A stretch of 17,925 nt of DNA, from assembly GCA_013151465.1 (NCBI GenBank), contig JAADIF010000074.1, positions 1 to 17,925 of the forward strand, read 5' to 3'. Shown here piece by piece: positions 5,778-13,763 of the stretch (within the stretch, counting starts at the first letter, position 1; every line of letters starts with the position of its first letter). The translations under genes and the position numbers were made by a program. A model generated the notes under the pieces. It made no database searches, was not told the origin of the DNA, and worked only from the letters and a program-made list of their open reading frames with translations. Origin of the DNA: Microcaldota archaeon (lineage in GTDB: Archaea; Aenigmatarchaeota; Aenigmatarchaeia; QMZP01; QMZT01).

Positions 5778-7205
5778 ATGGATGTGAAAAAATTTCTTGA
5801 GGATGCAAAAAGTGGGAGCATAGATATTGTTGAGCACACATCAAAAGTGATAGAAGAAACAAAAAAGATAGACAGGGATTATCACTATTTCAATGAAATA
5901 TCTGAAGAGCTTGCAATGGAGCTTGCAAAAAGGACGCAGCGCTCTGTAAAGGAAGGCTCTGCCGGGATAATTGCAGGCCTTCCCGTTTCGCTGAAAGATG
6001 CAATATGCGTCAAAGGCGTGGAAACAAGGGCGGGCTCTGCAATACTTGCAGGATATGTGCCTGTCTTTGATTCGTTTGTTGCGCAAAGGATAAAGGAGGA
6101 AGGCGGCATAATAATAGGGAAAAACAGCCAGGATGCCTTCGGCTTTGGAAGCTTTTCGATGAACGTGGGGAAGGGGATGAAAATACCAAAAAACCCAATC
6201 GACCCCAAAAGGGTTGCAGGCGGCTCGAGCGGCGGCTCTGCCGGAATCGTTGCAAAAGCGGGCTTTCCCATAGTTTCCGTTGCGGAAAGCACGGGAGGGA
6301 GCATTGAAGCACCTGCATCATTCTGCGGAGTAACCGGTTTTTGCCCGACATACGGCCGTGTCAGCAGAAACGGCCTCATCTCATATGCAAACTCGCTTGA
6401 CAAGATAGGACCGATGGGAAAGAGCGTTTTTGAGATTGCGCTTATACTTGAGGTCATTTCGGGGCATGACCCAAAAGACAGCACATCCGCACCAATACCT
6501 GCTGAAAAATACACGGAATATGCAGGAAAGGGTGCAAATGGAATGAAAATAGGCGTCATAAAGGAGGTATTCAGTGAAGGAACCGACGAGAATGTAACAG
6601 ATTCCGTCTGGAAGGTCATAAAGAAGCTCGAATCAGAAGGCGTTCCCTACGAGGAAATAAGCCTTCCGACTGTTATGAAATACGGAATTTCCGCCTATTA
6701 CACGATAGCAATGGCGGAGGCATCAACAAACCTTGCAAGATACTGCGGCATGCGCTACGGGGCGCAGGATGAGATAAGCGGATCATTCAACGAATACTTC
6801 TCTGAAATAAGGACAAAATACCTGAATGATGAGGAAAAGAGAAGAATACTTATCGGCACGTTCGTGAGAATGGCAGGATTTCGCGACGCGTTCTACCTGA
6901 AGGCAGCAAAGGTCAGGACAATGATAATAAATGAGTACAAATCCGCTTTCAGAAAATTCGATTTTCTGTTATCCCCCACAATGCCGCAAGTTGCGCCGAC
7001 ATTTGAGGATGCGCAAAAGCTCACACCGCTTCAGAGCTATATGATGGACGTAATGACGGTCGGACCCAACCTTGCCGGCATCCCGCATATGAACATGAAC
7101 GCAGGAGCCGTCCACGATCTTCCCGCCGGCTTCATGCTGATGGCCGACCATTTCCGGGAGGGAAAACTCATTCAGATTGGAAGCTTCACGGAGGACGTTT
7201 TATGA
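5778..7205 (+). CDS. gatA: Aspartyl/glutamyl-tRNA amidotransferase subunit A
   Basis: A 475-residue amidase-signature enzyme, the glutaminase that releases ammonia for transamidation of Asp-tRNA-Asn (or Glu-tRNA-Gln). The Ser-cisSer-Lys triad is readable: Lys73 in VSLKDAICVKG, Ser151 in AGGSSGGSAG and the nucleophile Ser175 in STGGSIEAPA. The 24-residue spacing between the two Ser equals that in well-known GatA enzymes. Around the nucleophile the usual SDTGGSIRQPA reads ESTGGSIEAPA, a divergence at normally conserved positions. LARYCGMRYG and the C-terminal NLAGIPHMNMN are family-like. It overlaps gatB by four bases (ATGA). The first residues abut gatC with no gap. Confidence 0.92.
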   Translation: MDVKKFLEDAKSGSIDIVEHTSKVIEETKKIDRDYHYFNEISEELAMELAKRTQRSVKEGSAGIIAGLPVSLKDAICVKGVETRAGSAILAGYVPVFDSFVAQRIKEEGGIIIGKNSQDAFGFGSFSMNVGKGMKIPKNPIDPKRVAGGSSGGSAGIVAKAGFPIVSVAESTGGSIEAPASFCGVTGFCPTYGRVSRNGLISYANSLDKIGPMGKSVFEIALILEVISGHDPKDSTSAPIPAEKYTEYAGKGANGMKIGVIKEVFSEGTDENVTDSVWKVIKKLESEGVPYEEISLPTVMKYGISAYYTIAMAEASTNLARYCGMRYGAQDEISGSFNEYFSEIRTKYLNDEEKRRILIGTFVRMAGFRDAFYLKAAKVRTMIINEYKSAFRKFDFLLSPTMPQVAPTFEDAQKLTPLQSYMMDVMTVGPNLAGIPHMNMNAGAVHDLPAGFMLMADHFREGKLIQIGSFTEDVL

Positions 7206-8614
7206 AATTCGAAAGCGATACTGTCATAGGGCTTGAGATACACCTCGGGCTTGCAACCAAAACCAAGCTTTTTTGCTCCTGCCCGACGCAAGGAAGCGAT
7301 GAGCCAAATACGAGGGTGTGCCCAGTATGCCTCGGGCACCCGGCAAGCATGCCTGTCGCAAACAAGAAGGCAATTGAATATGCTATTCGCCTCTGCATAT
7401 GGGCAAATGCAAAAATTGCACCGCAGGTTGTCTTTTCAAGAAAGACGTACTTTTATCCGGACCTTGCAAAAAACTACCAGATAACTCAGTATGAAATGCC
7501 TCTTGGAAGCGGCGGCATGATAGAACTTCCCTCCAGCAGAAAGATAAAGCTTTCGCGGCTGCATGTTGAAGAGGATCCAGCGGCACTTGTTCACGCTGGA
7601 GGTATGCAGGATGCAGAATTTACCCTCGTTGACTATAACAGGTCTGGGATGCCGCTTGTTGAGATAGTGACCGAGCCGGTGATAGAAAGCCCGGCGGAGG
7701 CGCGGGAATTTATGAAAAAACTGGTTACAATGGCAACGCTTCTTGACGTTTTTGACATAGATAAATGCATAATCAAGGCTGACGCAAACATTTCCATAAG
7801 GGAATCGGGTTATGAAAGAGTTGAAATAAAGAACATCTTCGGGTTCAAGGAAATAGAAAGCGCGCTTTCCTATGAAATCGAAAGACAGAGAAAAATAGTT
7901 TCATCTGGAGGAAAGGTTACACGCGAAACGCGCGGATGGGATGCCGAAAGGCAGAAAACGTTTTCTCTTCGCTCAAAGGAAACGGAAGAGGAATACGGAT
8001 ACATAATAGATACCGACCTTGTGCCGATAGATATCGAGCGCAAATGGATTGAAGAGATAAAATCAACTCTGCCCGAACATATTGACAGGAGAATAGAAAG
8101 ATATCAGCGCGAATACGGTATAAAGAAAGAGGATGCCGAAATAATCGCCGGCGAAAAGAGAATATGCCGATTTTTTGAGATTGTTGCAGGAAAGGTCGAT
8201 CCTATCATTGCGGTAAACTGGGTGAGGGTGGAGCTTTTGGGTCTTCTCAACTCATCCGGAAAGGCGCTTGACGAAACGCAAATAACGCCTGACAATTTTG
8301 CAGAACTCTTGCAGCTTTTTGCAGGGAAGAAGATAACAAATCTTACCGCAAAGGAGATACTAAAAAAGATGGAAAACGAGAGGATCTCTCCAAAAGAGTA
8401 CGTTTCAGAACGCGGGCTGGAGATGGTATCAGATGATGGGGAAATAAGAAAGTTGTGCAGGGAGGCCATAAAAGAAAATCCGAAAGCCGTTTTGGATTAT
8501 GCCAACGGAAATGAAAAATCCCTTAATTTTCTTATAGGGAGCGTAATGAAGAAAAAAAAGGCATCACCCCAGATGCTGCGTGATATCCTTATCGAGATGT
8601 TAAAGGAGGAATGA
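7202..8614 (+). CDS. gatB: Aspartyl/glutamyl-tRNA amidotransferase subunit B
   Basis: A 470-residue GatB, which binds and phosphorylates the mischarged aminoacyl-tRNA before amidation. The opening VIGLEIHLGLATKTKLFCSC carries the conserved GLEIH (10-14). Four Cys in the zinc site are C25, C27, C40 and C43 (CSC and CPVC). The text YFYPDLAKNYQITQYEMPLG is diagnostic, as is LHVEEDPA. The C-terminal helical YqeY-like tail is present (from about residue 380 to the end KEE). The normal length indicates GatB, not the archaeal GatE, because the AspRS-like insert of GatE is missing. It overlaps gatA by four bases and is followed by aspS after 12 bases. Confidence 0.95.
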   Translation: MKFESDTVIGLEIHLGLATKTKLFCSCPTQGSDEPNTRVCPVCLGHPASMPVANKKAIEYAIRLCIWANAKIAPQVVFSRKTYFYPDLAKNYQITQYEMPLGSGGMIELPSSRKIKLSRLHVEEDPAALVHAGGMQDAEFTLVDYNRSGMPLVEIVTEPVIESPAEAREFMKKLVTMATLLDVFDIDKCIIKADANISIRESGYERVEIKNIFGFKEIESALSYEIERQRKIVSSGGKVTRETRGWDAERQKTFSLRSKETEEEYGYIIDTDLVPIDIERKWIEEIKSTLPEHIDRRIERYQREYGIKKEDAEIIAGEKRICRFFEIVAGKVDPIIAVNWVRVELLGLLNSSGKALDETQITPDNFAELLQLFAGKKITNLTAKEILKKMENERISPKEYVSERGLEMVSDDGEIRKLCREAIKENPKAVLDYANGNEKSLNFLIGSVMKKKKASPQMLRDILIEMLKEE

Positions 8615-8626
8615 GGAAGTGGTTTT

Positions 8627-10381
8627 ATGATGAGAACGCATACATGCGGAGAGCTCACAGAAAAGGATGAAGGAAAGCAGGTTGCGCTTTGCGGCTGGAA
8701 CCATTCGATAAGGGACCACGGCGGCATAATTTTCGGCGACCTGCGCGACAGGTATGGCGTGACTCAGATTGTATTTGACCCATCAAAGAGCAGCAATGTC
8801 CATAAAATGGCAGAAAGTCTCAGAAGAGAAGATGTCATTTGCGTTAAGGGTGTTGTCAGAAAAAGGGATGATGACACGGTAAACGAAAACATACCGACGG
8901 GGAGGATAGAGGTTGTTGCAGAAGAGCTTTCAATATTAAGCAGGTCAAAAACACCTCCGATGGAAATAGATGAAAGATTGCAGGTGAATGATGACATAAG
9001 GATGAGATATCGCTACATTGATTTGCGGCGCCCCAACATGAAAGAGCATATAATATTCAGGCACAAGGCAGCGCAGGCCGTGCGCTCGTATCTGTCGGAT
9101 GCGGGCTTTATTGAAATAGAAACGCCGATGCTTGTGAAATCGACTCCTGAAGGGGCGCGCGATTATGTCGTCCCCTCCAGAGTGAATCCGGGGAAATTCT
9201 ACGCCCTGCCGCAGTCGCCCCAGCTATACAAACAAATACTTATGGTAAGCGGCTTTGACAGGTATTTTCAGCTTGCAAGATGCTTTCGTGACGAGGACCT
9301 GAGAGCAGATCGGCAGCCTGAGCACACACAGATAGACATTGAGATGAGCTTTGCCGAACCTGATGATGTTTTCAATGTTATCGAAGGGCTTATCAGCGAC
9401 ATGATAAAAAAGGTGTCGGGCGTTGAAATTGCATCGCCCTTCCCGCGGATAACATATAAGGAGGCAATGGAAAAGTACTGCATAGACAAACCAGACATAA
9501 GATATGATCTTTTCATAACAGATGTGACAGAAATAGTTAAGAAGAGCGATTTTTCGGTTTTCACGTCCGTCATAGAAAAGGGTGGAGCCGTGAAATGCAT
9601 CAACCCTGGCAGGGATTTCGGAAGAAGCGAACTTGACGGATACATCGAATACGTGAAATCCATAGGCGGGCTCGGGATGGCGTGGATGAAGGTGACAGAA
9701 AGCGGCCTTGAGTCAAATATCGTCAAGTATTTCAGCGATGACGTGCAGGCAGAACTTCTTTCAGCGCTCAGGCCAAAGCCCGGAAGCGTTCTCCTGTTCA
9801 TAGCGGACAAGCCGAAAAACGCATGCGAATATGCATCAAAACTGAGAAGCAAGATTGCAAAAGATATGCAATTATACGATGAAAAAGAACTTGCCTTTTG
9901 CTGGGTTACGGATTTTCCGCTTTTTGAAAGGGATGAGGAAACGGAAAAGTTAAAACCGATGCATCATATGTTCTCGATGCCAAAAAAGGAGGATATTCCG
10001 CTGCTTGATACAGAACCCGAGAATGTTGTATGTACCCAGTATGATCTTGTCCTCAATGGCGTTGAACTTGGCTCGGGAAGCGTGAGAATTCATGACAGGA
10101 AGCTTCAGGAAAAGATAATATCGCTTATAGGGTACACCAAAGATGAGATTGATGAAAGGTTCGGTTTCCTTCTTGAAGCATTCGAATACGGGGCACCGCC
10201 GCATGCGGGGATTGCTATCGGATTTGACCGTCTTGTTGCGCTTCTCCTGGGATTCAATGACATAAGAGAAGTGATTGCCTTTCCCAAAAACAAGGCAGCG
10301 CAGTGCCCGATGGACGGATCGCCCGGCAGGGTGACACCAAAACAGCTAAAAGAGCTCAACATAAAAATTGATGAAACATAG
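8627..10381 (+). CDS. aspS: Bacterial-type aspartyl-tRNA synthetase, probably non-discriminating
   Basis: A 584-residue class II AspRS. It has an N-terminal OB-fold anticodon domain (1-105), motif 1 around YRYIDLRRPNM, motif 2 RCFRDEDLRADRQPEHTQID (about 218-237), a GAD-type insert (about 285-410) and motif 3 GIAIGFDRLVALLLG (near 528-542). Length and insert mark the bacterial form; the usual archaeal enzyme is near 430 residues without the insert. The anticodon domain reads RDHGG with His31. From memory, this His is associated with non-discriminating bacterial AspRS such as that of Pseudomonas, while discriminating ones have Leu (RDLG). Together with gatCAB just upstream, it would make Asp-tRNA-Asn for amidation. 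The start could also be the second ATG at 8630. Confidence 0.93.
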   Translation: MMRTHTCGELTEKDEGKQVALCGWNHSIRDHGGIIFGDLRDRYGVTQIVFDPSKSSNVHKMAESLRREDVICVKGVVRKRDDDTVNENIPTGRIEVVAEELSILSRSKTPPMEIDERLQVNDDIRMRYRYIDLRRPNMKEHIIFRHKAAQAVRSYLSDAGFIEIETPMLVKSTPEGARDYVVPSRVNPGKFYALPQSPQLYKQILMVSGFDRYFQLARCFRDEDLRADRQPEHTQIDIEMSFAEPDDVFNVIEGLISDMIKKVSGVEIASPFPRITYKEAMEKYCIDKPDIRYDLFITDVTEIVKKSDFSVFTSVIEKGGAVKCINPGRDFGRSELDGYIEYVKSIGGLGMAWMKVTESGLESNIVKYFSDDVQAELLSALRPKPGSVLLFIADKPKNACEYASKLRSKIAKDMQLYDEKELAFCWVTDFPLFERDEETEKLKPMHHMFSMPKKEDIPLLDTEPENVVCTQYDLVLNGVELGSGSVRIHDRKLQEKIISLIGYTKDEIDERFGFLLEAFEYGAPPHAGIAIGFDRLVALLLGFNDIREVIAFPKNKAAQCPMDGSPGRVTPKQLKELNIKIDET

Positions 10382-10392
10382 TTGAAATAACA

Positions 10393-10422
10393 GAAAGAGC
10401 CGGAAAGCCGGGTTTCTTTTTT
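10393..10422 (+). terminator. Terminator-like hairpin after aspS
   Basis: GAAA and CCGG (10393-10403) pair with CCGG and TTTC (10408-10416), with a small internal loop, followed by six T (10417-10422). It lies 12 bases after the aspS stop and probably ends the gatCAB-aspS transcript or lowers read-through into the next gene. Confidence 0.5.
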
Positions 10423-10434
10423 GGGTGGTGCCAA

Positions 10435-11097
10435 GTGCAGATAGAAGATGAATATTTTGAAGGCGTTTTCAGGAAGATAAGAGCAAGCGCTATGGATATT
10501 CTTTCCAGGCATAGCGCAGGGCATGACTGGGAACATACACAGCGCGTTTACAGGATATGCATTCATATCGGAAAGATTGAAGGCGCCGATATGAAAGTCC
10601 TGAGAATTGCAGCGATCCTTCATGACATCGGACGCCTTGCGGAAGATGAATCAAAGGGAAAAATACGCCACGAAGAGGAAGGAGCGAAAATCGCAGAAGA
10701 TATTCTCAAAAGATACGGCTTTGACAACGATTTCATCGAAAGGGTTTCACATTGCATAAAATCTCACAGGTTCAGGAACAGCATAAAGCCCAAAACGCTT
10801 GAGGCGAAGGTTCTTTTTGACTCCGACAAACTCGATTCAATCGGAGCGATAGGGATAGGCAGAGCATTCATGTTTGCAGGAAAGGTCGGCGCGCGCCTCC
10901 ACAACAGCGATGTTGATATCGAAAAAACAAAGCCATATACAAAGGAAGACACTGTATACAGGGAATTTATGGTCAAACTGAGAAAGATAAAGGACATGAT
11001 GATGACAGATGAAGGGAAGAGAATCGCGAAAGAACGGCATGATTTCATGGCCGGATTTTTCAGCAGGCTCGATAAGGAAATAGCGGGGGATTTGTAG
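10435..11097 (+). CDS. HD-domain phosphohydrolase family protein
   Basis: A 220-residue protein with GTG start; GGTGG (10425-10429) provides a ribosome binding site. HD-domain metal ligands can be seen: H30-D31 and H34 in GHDWEHTQRV, H63-D64 in ILHDIGRLA, H79, H105 and H110 in SHCIKSHRF, and D130 in FDSDKLDSIG. This is the pattern of the small YedJ-like soluble HD phosphohydrolases, which use two metals to hydrolyse nucleotides or other phosphoesters. The substrate is not predictable. It follows aspS on the same strand behind a terminator-like hairpin, so co-transcription is uncertain. It is convergent with the small lipoprotein gene. Confidence 0.85.
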   Translation: MQIEDEYFEGVFRKIRASAMDILSRHSAGHDWEHTQRVYRICIHIGKIEGADMKVLRIAAILHDIGRLAEDESKGKIRHEEEGAKIAEDILKRYGFDNDFIERVSHCIKSHRFRNSIKPKTLEAKVLFDSDKLDSIGAIGIGRAFMFAGKVGARLHNSDVDIEKTKPYTKEDTVYREFMVKLRKIKDMMMTDEGKRIAKERHDFMAGFFSRLDKEIAGDL

Positions 11098-11128
11098 ATT
11101 GAAACTTGAGACCTGCGAGCCCAAGAAA

Positions 11129-11398
11129 TTAATCCCCTGGTCCTAATTCAGCTGGTTGGTCATCGTCATCCGGTGGAGGTGGAGGTAGAGGTAGAGGCTC
11201 ATGCCTTACTTGTGGAGGATTCTCTATTTGTTCATGATAACTGCTCAATTCTCCATCCCCATTATTCTTATCTTTAGAGCAAGCTATTGCCAACGTTGTT
11301 ATCATAAGACCTGTGTATAATGCTCCTTTAAACAATGACCCAAGATAACTGGTATGACTGGTAAATCCATTTTTCTTTGGCGCATATTTGCTGAACAT
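11129..11398 (-). CDS. Small lipoprotein-like protein with Pro/Asp-rich tail
   Basis: An 89-residue protein if started at ATG 11398; a TTG at 11416 would add six residues. It has a basic N-terminus, one hydrophobic segment (GALYTGLMITTLAIAC) ending in a possible lipobox, and a polar tail containing five Pro followed by four Asp. A TATA-like run (11420-11432) lies about 26 bases upstream. I recognise no family. The architecture suggests an exported, membrane-tethered protein whose acidic proline-rich tail is exposed. It could still be a spurious frame, since low-complexity tails arise easily. Confidence 0.45.
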   Translation of the reverse strand: MFSKYAPKKNGFTSHTSYLGSLFKGALYTGLMITTLAIACSKDKNNGDGELSSYHEQIENPPQVRHEPLPLPPPPPDDDDQPAELGPGD

Positions 11399-11416
11399 GA
11401 TATTGTACTGGTACAA

Positions 11417-11531
11417 ATGCTTAAATTATTAATTTTATCCAGCACGATGATATATCATAAAATATTATAGCTAATAAGCATAACAAGTCGATTATTAAGA
11501 ACTGTTAAGGAATATGTTATAGGTTTCATAT
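11417..11531. promoter_or_regulatory. Divergent AT-rich promoter region with a 12-base palindrome
   Basis: This lies between the small lipoprotein gene and the MATE gene. ATGATATATCAT (11447-11458) is a perfect 12-base palindrome. TATA-like runs for the left gene (11420-11432) and the right gene (GATTATTAAG, 11491-11500) flank it. A regulator site is possible. Confidence 0.35.
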
Positions 11532-12875
11532 ATGTTGAAGAGTTATTCGAAAGGGAAGAACTTGACAGACGGCCCGATAGCAAAGACGCTTTTTGCCCTC
11601 GCGGCGCCCGTGATATTTGGCATGGCGCTTCAGACGGCATACAATATTGTTGATACGTATTTCATCGGATTGCTCGGCTCTGATGAGCTTGCTGCGATAA
11701 GCGTAACGTTTCCGGTCGTATTCATATTCATAGCGATAGCATCCGGTCTTTCGGTCGGAACAATTGCACTTGCATCACAGGCAATAGGAGCGAAAAACAG
11801 GAAGCGTGCAAGCAACGTTGCGGAGCATTCGCTCCTGCTGGCCATTATAGCTGGAATCGGGGTAGCATCGTTTGGGATCCTTTTCTCACCGTATATATTC
11901 TCATTCATGGGAGCACGCGATCACATACTTGCGATGACGATACAATACGCGAACCTAATATTCGTTGGCTTTATCTTCCTCTTCATAGGGTTCATTTCCC
12001 AGGGAATAATACAGGCAGGAGGGGATACAAAGACGCCGACATTTTATCTGTTAATATCAGTCACCCTTAACATAATACTTGACCCGGTTATGATATTCGG
12101 CCTTGGTCCCATACCCGCAATGGGGCTTTTTGGCGCGGCTCTTGCAACTGTCATCTCAAGAGGCGTCGGGGCAGCGCTTAATATCTTTCACCTTTTCTCG
12201 GGAAAAGCTCTGATAACAATTGATATTTCTTCTTTCACATTCAACAAATCAATTCTATGGAAAATAATAACAGTCGGCTGGCCGTCATCTCTTAGCAATT
12301 CCATAAACAGCATAGGGTTGATAGCGCTGATGAGCCTTGTCGGTTTATTTGGAACTAAAGCGCTTGCAGCTTTTGGCGTTGGGATACGGCTCGAATCACT
12401 TGCAATACTGCCTGTCATAGGTTTGTCAACTGCTCTCACGCCATTCGTCGGGCAGAATCTTGGGGCAAAGATTGACAAACGGGTAAGAAAGGCTGTCTTA
12501 TTTGCATCTCTTGCAGCTGCAGTTTTCATGGGTATATTTTCACTTATCTGGTTTTTCCTGCCGCAATTCCTCTATATGCCTTTCACGAATGATGCAACAG
12601 TTGCTGAAATCGGGGCGCGATACCTTCAAATTATTTCATTCGGGTATATTTTCCTTGGCATCGCCTTCGTAATGAATGGGCTTTTTCAGGGTTCAGGGCA
12701 TACGCGCCTGCAGCTGGCTGTAAATGCAACAAGATGGATCGCTGTCGTGGGAAGCGCATTAATCCTGATGAAAATGTTTGGAATAGACGGGATATGGGCA
12801 GGTTTTCCAATAGGCAATTTTGCATCGTTTTTCGTTGCACTTGCCTTGTATAAATGGGGAAAATGGAATAGATGA
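11532..12875 (+). CDS. MATE family multidrug/cation antiporter
   Basis: A 447-residue protein of twelve hydrophobic segments in two related halves, as in MATE exporters that use Na+ or H+ gradients to expel organic cations or metabolites. Recognisable text includes the N-terminal PIAKTLFALAAPVIFGMALQ, YNIVDTYFIGLLG, ASQAIGAKNRKRA, QAGGDTKTP and the second-half repeat FVGQNLGAKIDKRVRKA and FQGSGHTR. Its length is normal for the family. Substrate cannot be told. The stop codon lies one base from the end of the oppositely oriented Trm5 gene, so the two transcripts must overlap. Confidence 0.92.
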   Translation: MLKSYSKGKNLTDGPIAKTLFALAAPVIFGMALQTAYNIVDTYFIGLLGSDELAAISVTFPVVFIFIAIASGLSVGTIALASQAIGAKNRKRASNVAEHSLLLAIIAGIGVASFGILFSPYIFSFMGARDHILAMTIQYANLIFVGFIFLFIGFISQGIIQAGGDTKTPTFYLLISVTLNIILDPVMIFGLGPIPAMGLFGAALATVISRGVGAALNIFHLFSGKALITIDISSFTFNKSILWKIITVGWPSSLSNSINSIGLIALMSLVGLFGTKALAAFGVGIRLESLAILPVIGLSTALTPFVGQNLGAKIDKRVRKAVLFASLAAAVFMGIFSLIWFFLPQFLYMPFTNDATVAEIGARYLQIISFGYIFLGIAFVMNGLFQGSGHTRLQLAVNATRWIAVVGSALILMKMFGIDGIWAGFPIGNFASFFVALALYKWGKWNR

Positions 12876-12876
12876 C

Positions 12877-13719
12877 TTATTTTTTACCGTTAAGGCATTT
12901 TATATCAATTCGCATCTTCCAGACACGAGGGCCGTACGGCAGGACTTTTTTTCTTCCCATGATTTCGTAGTCGATGCCTAGATCGTGCGAAATTTCCTTT
13001 ATCTTATCTTCCACAAGGGAAAGTGGTGTGTTTATGTCCTCTACGTGATAGAGGTGTATGATGCCTCCTTCAGGTTTGAGGAGAAGAAAAGCAATATCTA
13101 TAAAGGTGAAGGCCTCTTTTGGGAGGGGCATTATTACCCTATCTATCGTGCCATAATATTTCTCGGATTCTTTTCTTGCATCACCGAGAATCGGTATGAC
13201 CTTTGTCTGGAGCTTGTTTATCCTTATGTTGTCTTTCATGCATTCTACTGCATCAGGATTTATTTCAATCGCGTATATTTTTTCAACATTCGGCCTCTTT
13301 TTGCCGATGACAACCGCATAGGGTCCGACGCCTGCAAAAAGGACCATTATCCTTTCTCCATCTTTCACCATTTCTGTAATCCTGAGGCGCTCTGTGGATT
13401 CTCGCGGGGAATAATATACTTTAGAAACATCCAGCATCATGCGGCAGCCATTCTCGCGGTGCTCTGTTTTTGTTGTGCTGCCTGCAATCAATTCAAGCTT
13501 ATTTAACCGGAACTCGCCTTCCCTTCCGCCTGTTTTCATGCAGACGTTATGCACGTTCTTGTGAATCTGCATAATTGCTTCGGCTATATCTTTCTTTTTG
13601 TCTCTTATTTCTTCAGGTATCTCTATTATCGCAACATTCCCTACGACATCATAACTTGTAATAAGATAGCACATCTCTTCTTCTGTAAGTTTCTCCTTGA
13701 GCAAATCACGAATATTCAT
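12877..13719 (-). CDS. trm5: tRNA (guanine-37-N1)-methyltransferase Trm5 family
   Basis: A 280-residue Met10+/Trm5-like Rossmann methyltransferase. Trm5 puts a methyl group from SAM on G37 next to the anticodon to prevent frameshifting. The text KVYYSPRESTERLRI (the Trm5 PR loop) is followed by the SAM motif VLFAGVGPYAVVIGKK, the acidic AIEINPDA and the catalytic-region MPLPKEAF. The N-terminal D1 domain of longer Trm5b enzymes is absent and the protein begins near D2, which suggests a short Trm5a-like form; a TYW2-like enzyme is the alternative. A TATA-like ATTTAATTAT centred about 27 bases before the ATG indicates its own leaderless transcript. Confidence 0.85.
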   Translation of the reverse strand: MNIRDLLKEKLTEEEMCYLITSYDVVGNVAIIEIPEEIRDKKKDIAEAIMQIHKNVHNVCMKTGGREGEFRLNKLELIAGSTTKTEHRENGCRMMLDVSKVYYSPRESTERLRITEMVKDGERIMVLFAGVGPYAVVIGKKRPNVEKIYAIEINPDAVECMKDNIRINKLQTKVIPILGDARKESEKYYGTIDRVIMPLPKEAFTFIDIAFLLLKPEGGIIHLYHVEDINTPLSLVEDKIKEISHDLGIDYEIMGRKKVLPYGPRVWKMRIDIKCLNGKK

Positions 13720-13763
13720 AGTAGCTTAATGAAGAAAAAGATAATTAAATGTTTGGCTTCTTT

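Noticed and set aside
5885..6619. 244-codon minus-strand frame inside gatA
   Set aside because: Antisense of the amidase core; Pro/Ser/Phe-rich translation typical of shadow frames.
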